A stretch of DNA of 64,000 nt, taken from the NCBI RefSeq assembly GCF_020595055.1, contig NZ_JAJDOO010000027.1, positions 1 through 64,000 on the forward strand, written 5' to 3'. Shown here piece after piece: positions 17,260 through 26,031 of this stretch (positions within the stretch are counted from its first letter, which is position 1; the number at the start of each line of letters is the position of its first letter). The translations under genes were made by a program, and so were the position numbers. The notes beneath the pieces are model-generated. The model had not been told where the DNA came from. It saw nothing but the letters and a program-made list of their open reading frames with translations, and did not search any database. Source of the DNA: Desulfosporosinus shakirovi. Lineage in GTDB: Bacteria > Bacillota > Desulfitobacteriia > Desulfitobacteriales > Desulfitobacteriaceae.

Positions 17260-20200
17260 GGGTCTGAAGTTCCCCTACTAATGCAGAGATTAGGGCCTTA
17301 AGTTTATTGTACTGTTCTTGTAACTCTTGCCAATTTCCAGCCTGAGCCTCCCCTTCCAGTCTCTTAGCCCCCTCAAAAACCTTCATTGTGTAAAGACAGG
17401 ACAAAGCGCTTGCCAATCTGTGAGCGCTTTTTTCTAATGGGTCAGAATCGCAAGCCTCCAGATCCGTCTGAATCTTCTCCAGCAAAGATTGATAATTTAT
17501 TAGAAAGTCCTCGATAATGGACAGCATGACCGTCTTGCCAAATAGCTCTGCTTCCTGGCGGAAAACCTCGTAATCAATAAGCTCATCCCCCTGCTCTCCT
17601 CTGGGTTCGAGTTTATCCCCTCTAAGATGCTCTTGGCTTACTTCCCCTGAATGGCGAATCTTCTGCAGGATGTTCAGTAAATAGTCCTCCCGAATGGGTT
17701 TGGCCAGATAATAGTCACTCCCTTGGGCGAGGAGTCTTTCACGGTCTCCGAGAATAGCTGAAGCAGTGAGGGCAACGATAGGGATATGCTTACCCGTATT
17801 TTCTTCCAGGTTACGAATGATCTGAGTTGTCTCTACGCCCCCCATGACGGGCATATTCTTATCCAGCATAATACAGTCATAGTCTTCGAGTTTCAGGGCT
17901 TGTATTAGTTCGAGGCCATTATTGACAACGGTTACTTCACAGTTGTGATAGGCCAGAACGTGCTTGATATAGGTCTGATTGGCCAGGTTGTCTTCTGCGG
18001 CTATGATTTTTAATCCTTTTAAGTCGTCCTTCTTTTGATAATCGAACTTCAAGCTATCCTCTGTGACAGCGATCTCCTGCTGTGTTGCCCTCCCCAGGGG
18101 TAAGAGACAACGAAACTTGCTGCCTTGCCCTTCCCGGCTCTGGACTTCAATGTGCCCATCCATCAATTCCACCAAACGTTTGACGATCGTCAGGCCAAGC
18201 CCCGTACCGCCGTATTTTTTGGTGATACTGTTATCCCCCTGGGAGAAGCTTTCAAAAATGCTTTGCAGCTTTTCGGGTGATATGCCGATTCCCGTATCTT
18301 CTATGATAAATTCAACCTCAACCAGCATTTCATTGACGGCAAGACAAGTAGCGCTGAAATCCACCTTCCCTTGATGGGTAAATTTCAGGGCATTGTTTAA
18401 GAGATTATTGAGAATCTGGCTGATTCTTAAAGGATCTCCGCTTAGATATTCCGGAATTTCTGAACAAATCCTCGAAGTTAGGTGTATCCCCTTGCCACCG
18501 GCCTGTGATTCATAGCTTTCTAGGATTTGCCTGAGTAAGTCTTTTAGGTTAAAGGCTCTCTCCTCAATCACTAACCGATTGGATTCTATTCTGGAGATGT
18601 CCAGGATATCGTTGATAATTCCTAAGAGGGATTCTGCTGAGGATTGAATCATCCTGACATAATCCTCATTGTAGCGATGATTTTTTTTCAGGAGGCTGGT
18701 CATTCCCATAATCCCTTGAAGAGGGGTCCTGATCTCATGGCTTACATTAGCCACGAAGCGGGTTTTATTTTCATTGGCTTCTGCCAGCTTGTGATTGCTC
18801 TCGGCGAGGGCAATATTTTTTTTCGTCAATTCCTTGGTATGGTCTTCCAGAATGCTTTCCAGGTTCTGATATTGTCTGGCGTTTTCTATGGAGACTGCTA
18901 TCTGGGAAGATAATAACTGTAAAAGGTGCAAGCGCTGCTTTGTGAAAATTCCCGGTGCCAGGTTATTTTCCAGGTAAAACAGGCCTATTACCTTATTCTT
19001 AATGATCACCGGCAGACAGAGAATGGATTTATCTTTCTGCGGGCCGTCTAAAGTGATGGTTTCTCCCGTTCTGACCACATAGCTGATCAACTTCACGGGC
19101 AGGTCAAACCTTGCTTGGTTCAGCCCTGTGGACTGCAATAATCTGACAGAGTTATCTTCGGCATTCCCCTCTGCTTCAATGGTTAATCTATCTTCATGAT
19201 TCATGATTAAGACGACGGTTTGAGCGCCGGAGTTTTGAAGCATGATTTTGATCAGCAGCTTGAGCAGGTCCTCCAAGACTATTTCACTGGAAATCGCTTG
19301 CCCGATCTTAATAATGGTGGACAAATCTATATCCGGGATATCCTTGGGCAAGGGCGGATAAGACCCATTCTGAAGCAATTTGGGATAACGGGTCTGCAAA
19401 TCATCCGCTTTAGCCTGAGCTCCCCACTCCAGATAGCACTCAAGGGCTTGCTGCAGATAGAATTTAGCCGACACCTCTCTCCCTCCGGAGAGATAAAACT
19501 CAGCCGCCAGTTCATTAGCCAGGGCTTCCTCTTGGATAAATTGGTGGGTTCTGCCATACTTAATAGCTAAATCGTAGTAGGTTGCGGCAGTATAGTCCTC
19601 TCGGTCCAGTCTGGCCTTTTCCGCTTTGAGGAGATAGAGCTTGTTGAGAATATTTTCCGGGGCCGACCGAGATAATTTTTCCAAGGCTCTGATGTTCTGC
19701 TTGATTTTTTTCCTGCTTTGATATCGTTTAGAGAAACTTAGTCTCTCATAATTGGCCGCAATCACTAATCCTCCGTAAAATTGAACTAAGGGCAGGCAGA
19801 AGGTCCCTAGGACACCGTCCAGATATTCTTCGACATAGGGCAGGTTTTCTAAGGCTCGCAGAGGGTGATGGAAATAGAAAGCCTGAATCAGGCGGTGAAA
19901 ATAGATGTTGAAGACAATCGTCCGATCATTAGTCCTAGTATAGACCGGAAGCAGGACTCTATCATCAAAATAATCCCCCACTAAGGCACAGGGGTCCGGG
20001 GTTCTGCCGGCAAAATTCAAAGCAGTCTGGCGATAGAGTTGACAAAGGCGGAGAGAGGTTTCATGCCCTGTTTTGTGCATGGCATTCTGATGTTCCTGCA
20101 TTTCTTCCTCGATGAGAGGGAGCTGCCGTCCGGAAAAATACGAATAGACAAAGTATTGCATGATGGAGTGACCGGCAGAAAGCAAATCTCCCGCAGCGAA

Positions 20201-22963
20201 ACCGCTTATGTAGGTCCCGGGGAAATCTTCTAATGTCGCTCTGAGAGGGTCTTTGCTGTGTCTGATGACCATGTTGAACATCATGCGGATCTTGCTGTCA
20301 AACCGCTTAACCCCCAGTCTGTTCTGCAACTCCAGGGCTAGTTGTCCGAATTCATACCCTTTGTCTGCTTTTTTCAAGAGCATGTTGATAATGTAGCCAT
20401 AACCGGAATAGGCCACGATGGTTTCTTCTGTAATCCCATATCTAAGGGAAATGCGCAAGGCTTTGAGGACGATTAAGATAATGGTGTTGTAAGAAGCAGA
20501 GTAGCTGCCGATCCCGGTGCTGTTGAGGATGCGCATAATGGTCATGTGCTTTTCATCGGTCATCTTGGGGAGATTTAGTAAGTCTTCCCTTTCCTTGCCC
20601 CGTAATGCCCAGAGGGTTTTTAGATATTCGAGGATGACATACCCTAAATGGGGCTTTTTAGGAAAGTGCACTCCTAATAAGTCCAGAATATCTTCTGCAA
20701 TTGCCATGGCTTTTTCTAATTCGTTTGCCGCAGTATAGGTGGCGATCCTGATTTCTGAGATTCTCGCCAGATCCAGGCTGTCTTGACAGTGAACCATGGT
20801 CTCCGCTGCTACTTCTTCCATGCGTTGGAACTGTGTACAAACGTAGGCCATTTCTGCCAGCTCAATATGTAACTCCAACATAAGGGGGTAGTGAGTAATC
20901 CAAGCTTCTTCAAGGCATAATTCTTTGCCCAAGCTGAAATAGTCCAGAGCGCGTTCATAGGCTGAGGAGGCTTTAGCTTTTTTACCGGCTTTCAGATTCA
21001 GATTGGCGGCTAGGTAACGTTCAGTTGGATCGTCAATTAAGTTAAGGGCGATGTTCAAATGATCGACCAGTTCGAAGAGGCGGTTTTCCTGTTCTTGTTC
21101 TGTTAGCTTGGCAATGGACAGCTTGCCGATTCTATAGTGAATGATCGTTTTTGTCTCATCCTCCAGGAGTGAATAGGCGGCTTGCTGGACTCGGTCGTGC
21201 AAAAAAAAGTATTGAGCACCGTTATCTAGGATAAGTCCCGACTCGACAGCCTCTCTCAGGGTTCTCTCGATTGTGCTCAAGGGCTTTTCCGTCACCATCT
21301 CTAAGGTATAGGCGTCAAAGCTATTCCCGATACAGGCGGACAGTTTCAGGATTTCCACCGTGGGCAAAGGCAGCTTGCTGATCTTTGCCAGCATCAAGTC
21401 GACGACATTTTCCGTGACCTTGCAGCTCAAGATGGCCGGGAGATCCCAACCCCAGGCAGGCTGCAGGGTTTCCTGCTTCAGGAGTCCTTCTTCTTTCAGG
21501 AGGTATAAGAACTGAATCAGGAAAAAGGGATTTCCTTTCGTCTTTTCCTGACAAACTTGAGCCAGGGGCAGGGATTCCTCCCCCGGACGTTTTAAGGTGT
21601 TGGAGATCATTTCGTTGACATGGCCTAACTCCAGCGGCTTGATGTCAAGGACCCGGACCTTTAGGTCAGCATCTTTAAGGCGATGGAAGAGTAACTGAAT
21701 AGGGTGGGTCGAATCTATCTCATTATCCCGGTAAGCTCCAATGATCATCAAAAATCCGGTCCGGGCCAAGACCAGCTGTTCGATCAGACGCAGGCTGAAT
21801 AAATCTGCCCATTGCAGGTCGTCCAGAAACAGCACCAGGGGTTTTTCAGGGAGAGCGAAGAGTTGGATAAACTTGAGGAAAAGGTCATTGAACCTATTCT
21901 GGGCCTCTGTGGGGGCCAGGTTATCTACCGGTGGCTGAGGCCCGATGATCATGCCTGCTTCAGGGATCAGATCCACGATCAGTTGAGCATTGGGAGAAAG
22001 TGCACTAAGGATCTTTTCTTTCCAGTGACCCACTACTGCCTGGTTTTCTGAAAGTATTTCTTTCAGAGTAGCTTGGCAAGCTTGGATAAAGGCTAGGTAG
22101 GGGAGGTTGCTTTTGTACTGGTCGAATTTTCCTCCTGAAAAGATGCCCTTATTATCCCCCACATATTCCAAGAACTTGTTGACCACAGAGGTCTTTCCCA
22201 CCCCGGAATAGCCCGCAAGGAAGATGAGTTCCTGACCGCCGTCCTTTATCCGTCCATAAACCTGCTTCAGAGTCTCCAACTCTGTATCCCGGCCATACAG
22301 TTTGTTTGGGATGGATAAACCTCTCTGCTTGTCGAATTGGGCGATTTCGAAGGGTTCGATCTCCTCGGATTGGTTTTCGACGTTGAGACCTTCGAGGCAT
22401 TTCTCCAGATCCCGTCGCAGAGCAACCGCAGTTTGGTAGCGATCTTCCGGCTTTTTATGCATGAGCTTGTGGGTGATGTCGGACAAGACTGAGGGAATAC
22501 TTGGGTTTAACCGGCTTAAGGGCAGGACTTCTCTGGCCAAATGGGCGTAAATCAGTTCCAGGGGATCATTGGCATTAAAGGGAGGTTGACCGCTGAGCAT
22601 ATGATAGAAAAGTATGCCCAGGGAATAGAGGTCCGTCCTGGAATCGACCTGCCGATTGATTCTGCCGGTCTGTTCAGGGGATAAGTAACGCAAGTCGGCA
22701 GGAGGGCAAGAGACCCCCGGACTGAAGTCTTTCAGTTTAACATAGCTTCTGTCGAAACTGACCATAATGCTGCCGGGACGGATGTTCTTGTAAATGATCT
22801 TCTTTCCGTGGAGAAGAGCTAACTCTTCAGAGATCTTGAGGCCGATCTTTAGAATACTCTGGATGTCTAAGGGCTTCCTTCTCATCAAATCTTCCAGCCG
22901 GAGGAAATATATTCCTGACAGATCCTTTACCACGTGGGCCGGAATTGTTTCAAGGTCTATCAC
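17222..22963 (-). CDS. Giant hybrid histidine kinase with pseudokinase and AAA ATPase domains
   Basis: 1,913 residues from a GTG at 22963 with no good ribosome binding site. Order: eukaryote-like kinase C-lobe (~1-190), AAA/NTPase with Walker A GYSGVGKT (251-258) and Walker B PLVLFLDDLQWAD, a long helical TPR-like middle, GAF (~1200-1340), HisKA with His1409 (NVSHEIRTPL), HATPase (GIGISPEKL, GGTGLGLTIV), receiver with Asp1701 (CIMLDKNMP), and an HPt-like end with His1848 (SAHRLASAL). The architecture is that of multi-domain Ser/Thr kinase-ATPase-sensor kinases. The kinase head lacks the N-lobe, has Asn60 in place of the catalytic Asp and DFS in place of DFG, so it should be inactive. The convergent response regulator is a likely phosphorelay partner, by proximity only. 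Confidence 0.9.
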   Translation of the reverse strand: MIDLETIPAHVVKDLSGIYFLRLEDLMRRKPLDIQSILKIGLKISEELALLHGKKIIYKNIRPGSIMVSFDRSYVKLKDFSPGVSCPPADLRYLSPEQTGRINRQVDSRTDLYSLGILFYHMLSGQPPFNANDPLELIYAHLAREVLPLSRLNPSIPSVLSDITHKLMHKKPEDRYQTAVALRRDLEKCLEGLNVENQSEEIEPFEIAQFDKQRGLSIPNKLYGRDTELETLKQVYGRIKDGGQELIFLAGYSGVGKTSVVNKFLEYVGDNKGIFSGGKFDQYKSNLPYLAFIQACQATLKEILSENQAVVGHWKEKILSALSPNAQLIVDLIPEAGMIIGPQPPVDNLAPTEAQNRFNDLFLKFIQLFALPEKPLVLFLDDLQWADLFSLRLIEQLVLARTGFLMIIGAYRDNEIDSTHPIQLLFHRLKDADLKVRVLDIKPLELGHVNEMISNTLKRPGEESLPLAQVCQEKTKGNPFFLIQFLYLLKEEGLLKQETLQPAWGWDLPAILSCKVTENVVDLMLAKISKLPLPTVEILKLSACIGNSFDAYTLEMVTEKPLSTIERTLREAVESGLILDNGAQYFFLHDRVQQAAYSLLEDETKTIIHYRIGKLSIAKLTEQEQENRLFELVDHLNIALNLIDDPTERYLAANLNLKAGKKAKASSAYERALDYFSLGKELCLEEAWITHYPLMLELHIELAEMAYVCTQFQRMEEVAAETMVHCQDSLDLARISEIRIATYTAANELEKAMAIAEDILDLLGVHFPKKPHLGYVILEYLKTLWALRGKEREDLLNLPKMTDEKHMTIMRILNSTGIGSYSASYNTIILIVLKALRISLRYGITEETIVAYSGYGYIINMLLKKADKGYEFGQLALELQNRLGVKRFDSKIRMMFNMVIRHSKDPLRATLEDFPGTYISGFAAGDLLSAGHSIMQYFVYSYFSGRQLPLIEEEMQEHQNAMHKTGHETSLRLCQLYRQTALNFAGRTPDPCALVGDYFDDRVLLPVYTRTNDRTIVFNIYFHRLIQAFYFHHPLRALENLPYVEEYLDGVLGTFCLPLVQFYGGLVIAANYERLSFSKRYQSRKKIKQNIRALEKLSRSAPENILNKLYLLKAEKARLDREDYTAATYYDLAIKYGRTHQFIQEEALANELAAEFYLSGGREVSAKFYLQQALECYLEWGAQAKADDLQTRYPKLLQNGSYPPLPKDIPDIDLSTIIKIGQAISSEIVLEDLLKLLIKIMLQNSGAQTVVLIMNHEDRLTIEAEGNAEDNSVRLLQSTGLNQARFDLPVKLISYVVRTGETITLDGPQKDKSILCLPVIIKNKVIGLFYLENNLAPGIFTKQRLHLLQLLSSQIAVSIENARQYQNLESILEDHTKELTKKNIALAESNHKLAEANENKTRFVANVSHEIRTPLQGIMGMTSLLKKNHRYNEDYVRMIQSSAESLLGIINDILDISRIESNRLVIEERAFNLKDLLRQILESYESQAGGKGIHLTSRICSEIPEYLSGDPLRISQILNNLLNNALKFTHQGKVDFSATCLAVNEMLVEVEFIIEDTGIGISPEKLQSIFESFSQGDNSITKKYGGTGLGLTIVKRLVELMDGHIEVQSREGQGSKFRCLLPLGRATQQEIAVTEDSLKFDYQKKDDLKGLKIIAAEDNLANQTYIKHVLAYHNCEVTVVNNGLELIQALKLEDYDCIMLDKNMPVMGGVETTQIIRNLEENTGKHIPIVALTASAILGDRERLLAQGSDYYLAKPIREDYLLNILQKIRHSGEVSQEHLRGDKLEPRGEQGDELIDYEVFRQEAELFGKTVMLSIIEDFLINYQSLLEKIQTDLEACDSDPLEKSAHRLASALSCLYTMKVFEGAKRLEGEAQAGNWQELQEQYNKLKALISALVGELQTLKKSLEADSPHF

Positions 22964-23170
22964 AACGTTGTCCGTGAGGGTCCACCACCTTACTTAGCGT
23001 CAATACGCCTACTTTACTTGATGAGCATAGTCAACTTCATAGTCAGCCTATTAATGATAAAAGCAGTTTCTTGTTACCTTTTTCTGCTTGGTTTAATCAG
23101 AAAGATCCTGTCTTGACAAATTCTACCTGAGCCTGTCGTTTTCCTGCCCCGTTGACGAGCTAAAAGTCAA

Positions 23171-23208
23171 ATGCACGAGAAATCCCATTCCGGGAATTCC
23201 TCGTGCAT
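23171..23208. terminator. Hairpin downstream of the BY-kinase gene
   Basis: ATGCACGAG at 23171-23179 pairs with CTCGTGCAT at 23200-23208, extended inside by GGGAAT-type pairing. A short A-rich run follows on the plus strand. It may act as a second transcription stop between the BY-kinase gene and the hybrid kinase gene. Otherwise the 400-base gap holds only this hairpin and the one at 23272-23319. Confidence 0.45.
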
Positions 23209-23271
23209 TAAAAGAAGCAGCTCCTTCAATATCCATTTAAAGTGGACCCTATGTCAAGGAAGATATGACTC

Positions 23272-23319
23272 AAAAGTACTGGCTGTTGTATCTTAATCGC
23301 TACAATAGCCAGTACTTTT
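23272..23319 (-). terminator. Terminator of the Wzz/BY-kinase operon
   Basis: Nineteen-base arms AAAAGTACTGGCTGTTGTA and TACAATAGCCAGTACTTTT flank a ten-base loop. The ends of the arms supply a T run on either strand. It lies 45 bases past the stop of the BY-kinase gene. Confidence 0.85.
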
Positions 23320-23364
23320 AATTAAAAATCATATTGATTATATTCTGGCATTAACCGTTAAGTT

Positions 23365-24078
23365 TTAGCGATGTTTATGCCCTTTGTGCCTCTTCTTATG
23401 ATCGTCAGTTCCATGATAGTAGTAGTAATAATAGTAGTCGCTGGTGTTCATGTCCGCTTTATTGAGAACTGCCCCCAGGATCTTAGCTCCTACTTTGTCT
23501 AATTGCTCCTTGGCAAGCTGGGCATACTCTTTGTTTACTTCACCGGCGGCCAAGACTAAGATCACTCCGTCAACTTCCTGGGCAAGAATGGCGGCATCTG
23601 TCACCGCAATGATGGGCGGGGTATCGATCAGGATCACATCAAATTCCTCACTGACTTCCTTGATCAAACGCTTCATCCGTTGGGACCCCACGAGTTCAGC
23701 CGGATTGGGGGGAATGGGACCCCCTGTAAGGACCTTGACCCCAGGTATTTCGGTTTCTTTGATAAAGTTGTGACTATCTTCTTGATCCTGGACCAAAAAA
23801 CTTGAAAGTCCCTCAAAATTACCCAGTTGAAACAGTTTATGCTGAGTAGGATTACGCAAATCCGCATCGATAACCAGAACAGACTTGCCGGACTGAGCTA
23901 TACTCACAGCCAGGTTGGCAACTGTGGTCGATTTCCCTTCTCGCGGCCCTGAACTTGTGATCATAATTTTTTTGGTTTTAGAATCCACACTTGTAAATTG
24001 TACATTCGTCCGGAGGGTCCTGTAAGCCTCAGAGATAGGTGATTTCGTTTCTTCGTGCGTGATTAGTGAAAATGCCAA
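23365..24078 (-). CDS. CpsD/CapB-type bacterial tyrosine kinase
   Basis: 237 residues, a stand-alone cytoplasmic BY-kinase. Walker A is SSGPREGKSTT (~44-54), Walker A' VLVIDADLRNP with the DxD pair (~76-86), and Walker B VILIDTPP. The C-terminal tail contains seven consecutive Tyr (SDYYYYYYYHGTDD) followed by a Lys/His-rich end, the autophosphorylation cluster of the family. It works with the membrane adaptor encoded 15 bases upstream, and cycles of Tyr phosphorylation control chain length and export of polysaccharide. No cognate tyrosine phosphatase gene was seen nearby. Full length. Confidence 0.93.
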   Translation of the reverse strand: MAFSLITHEETKSPISEAYRTLRTNVQFTSVDSKTKKIMITSSGPREGKSTTVANLAVSIAQSGKSVLVIDADLRNPTQHKLFQLGNFEGLSSFLVQDQEDSHNFIKETEIPGVKVLTGGPIPPNPAELVGSQRMKRLIKEVSEEFDVILIDTPPIIAVTDAAILAQEVDGVILVLAAGEVNKEYAQLAKEQLDKVGAKILGAVLNKADMNTSDYYYYYYYHGTDDHKKRHKGHKHR

Positions 24079-24093
24079 GTAAACCTTCTCCTC

Positions 24094-24792
24094 TTACCCT
24101 TGTTTTCCTGCTTCAAAGCTTGGTATAACTCCTAATACGGGAATCCCTAAAATAGTCTCCACATCACTTGAGGTCTTGATGGTATTATCTAAGTACTCTA
24201 ACAAAAAGACCAGTCCGAAGGCAGCCATTAAGCCGACAACATAGGCAATCAAGATATTTAATTTTTTATTGGGTTTAACCGGATCAGTGGGGAGGACTGC
24301 AGTATCTACGATACTGACACTGTCCACTTTTTTTATCTCAATGACCGCTTTGGCAAACTCACTCGCCATTGAATTGGCGATGTCAGTGGCTAGTTCAGGG
24401 TTAGTATTCATGACTTGTATTTCCAGAATTTCCGTGGTCTTTACCGGGCTGATAGTGATAAGTTTGTCCAGCTCTGCCACATTCATTGTCAAATCCAAGT
24501 GATTAATGACACTTTCTTCAACGGTACGGCTCTGGGCGATGGTGGCATAGGTTTTCGCAAGCTGTTGATTAGCTTGGAGGACACTATTGTCCAGCATTTG
24601 CACGGCTGCTTGGCCTGCCTCCGAAGCTTTCTTTCCCACGATCAACGTAGTGGAGGCCTGATATACGGGTTTTATAATAAAGAAACTAATGACCCCGCTG
24701 GTGAGAGCTGCGATGAGGGGCAGTACCAGGACGATGATCCAACGCTTTTTTAGCATTTCCCAATACTGTCGTAATTCTATTTCTTCTTCCAT
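24094..24792 (-). CDS. Wzz/YveK-type chain-length determinant and BY-kinase adaptor
   Basis: 232 residues from the ATG at 24792, which follows GGAGG by about five bases; an in-frame TTG at 24804 overlaps that site. Two membrane helices (~25-45 and ~178-200) flank an extracytoplasmic helical domain. The Pro-containing segment before the second helix (TAVLPTDPVKPNKKLNILIA) is the Wzz signature. The cytoplasmic tail after the second helix would activate the BY-kinase encoded next. It is the first gene of a two-gene operon running away from the divergent SGNH-like gene. Confidence 0.92.
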   Translation of the reverse strand: MEEEIELRQYWEMLKKRWIIVLVLPLIAALTSGVISFFIIKPVYQASTTLIVGKKASEAGQAAVQMLDNSVLQANQQLAKTYATIAQSRTVEESVINHLDLTMNVAELDKLITISPVKTTEILEIQVMNTNPELATDIANSMASEFAKAVIEIKKVDSVSIVDTAVLPTDPVKPNKKLNILIAYVVGLMAAFGLVFLLEYLDNTIKTSSDVETILGIPVLGVIPSFEAGKQG

Positions 24793-25062
24793 GGCTACCT
24801 CCAAATCAATCCAGCAAACTTGTCCGACATACTATATTCGCGATAGTTTTGATTTTTCCTTCAATTACTAAAAAATGATTCTTTTGTAACTTCTTTTAAA
24901 ATAAACCTTAGACGGTAACCTAGTATTAGGATAACAAGTTAATATCTATTTATCTTGGAAAAATATAATAATTTCGGATAAGTTAAGAAGGATATTACCT
25001 ACTCCAACGTCGAACCTTGTTGTCTGTAGGAAATCCCGTATGTTTAGGAGGAACTCGCTTTG

Positions 25063-25896
25063 ATGATAAAACTAGCCAAGGGTGAATTACACATAATTTT
25101 AGCCGCCTGTATTTTAGCACTTTTGATTATCAGCCTATTCTGGGTCACCAATAGAGGAGGGACACCTGAATATACCTTAAAACCACCCGCACCGATTAAC
25201 CGCACCCTAACCATGACGGAGACTTCAAACCCTGAGGATTCCGAGAAAACACCTGCGAATCCCCTTATCCTTGAGCAGAGCACCATCACCAACCATGGAT
25301 TAGCTAAACTTTCCGGTCCCGCCGATGTTAAGGCCCTTGTCTTCGGAGGGGCTGTGGCTGAAAGCCAAGGGGCTACCCATAAGGAGGATTTGGGCTGGCA
25401 CGCTTTAGTTTCAAAAGCTTTACTTGATAAATACCCGGGTAATTTTCAGTGGCTCTTTAAGACCACTGAAAATGCTACCATAAATGCCATCTCAGCTTAT
25501 GCTCCTGAGGCGACACAAGACACGGACCTCATCATCCTCTGCTTAGGCAGAAACGATTGGGCCACAGTAACCACGGATGATTTTAAGCATAAGTACGAAG
25601 AACTGCTGGTAGAACTTAACGTCCGAAGCCCGGATGCCAACATTTTCTTAGTTGTGGAACCTCCCGTCAAAAACGTGGCTAATAATAATAAGTCTTTCCC
25701 TTATCGCCAGGTCATTATTGAGCTTGGGAAAAAACACCAACTTCCTGTTATTGACCAGTGGACAGCCTTTATTAACGATCCGACTCCTCTGGCAGGGCTG
25801 TTGGCAGATGGAGTTGATCCTAATGATAAGGGGTATCAGGTTTTTGCGGCTGAAGTAGTAGAGGCGTTTGAGAAATATTTGATGGGGGAGTGTTGA
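25063..25896 (+). CDS. Membrane-anchored SGNH-fold protein lacking catalytic residues
   Basis: 277 residues. AGGAGG at 25046-25051 precedes TTG at 25060 by eight bases and ATG at 25063 by eleven; the ATG is preferred. An N-terminal helix (residues ~8-28) anchors the protein, leaving the rest outside the cell. The SGNH/GDSL hydrolase fold is recognisable from LCLGRNDWA (block III, G-x-N-D) and DGVDPNDKGYQVFA (block V). But block I reads VFGGAVAES where GDS is expected, and block V has Asp where the catalytic His belongs (DGVHPN is usual). Both nucleophile and base appear lost. Similar proteins occur in polysaccharide loci as O-acetyl-handling enzymes; this one may only bind. Confidence 0.7.
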   Translation: MIKLAKGELHIILAACILALLIISLFWVTNRGGTPEYTLKPPAPINRTLTMTETSNPEDSEKTPANPLILEQSTITNHGLAKLSGPADVKALVFGGAVAESQGATHKEDLGWHALVSKALLDKYPGNFQWLFKTTENATINAISAYAPEATQDTDLIILCLGRNDWATVTTDDFKHKYEELLVELNVRSPDANIFLVVEPPVKNVANNNKSFPYRQVIIELGKKHQLPVIDQWTAFINDPTPLAGLLADGVDPNDKGYQVFAAEVVEAFEKYLMGEC

Positions 25897-25938
25897 AAAC
25901 CCTCTTTAATTGAGCTTTACGAGATAATTGTTCTTTTT

Positions 25939-25970
25939 AAAGAGCCGACCGCCATAGCAGTCGACTCTTT
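25939..25970 (+). terminator. Terminator after the SGNH-like gene
   Basis: AAAGAGCCGAC at 25939-25949 pairs with GTCGACTCTTT at 25960-25970 with one mismatch, followed by GCTCTTTGCTTT. It separates the plus-strand SGNH-like gene from the convergent CWB2 gene. Confidence 0.7.
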
Positions 25971-26031
25971 GCTCTTTGCTTTAACCTAATTTCCCAGGGG
26001 GAGCTAGATGGGGATAGTTATGAAATTGGCA

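Noticed and set aside
18063-18374. Plus-strand frames inside the hybrid kinase gene
   Set aside because: These are antisense shadows of a well-supported 1,913-codon gene.
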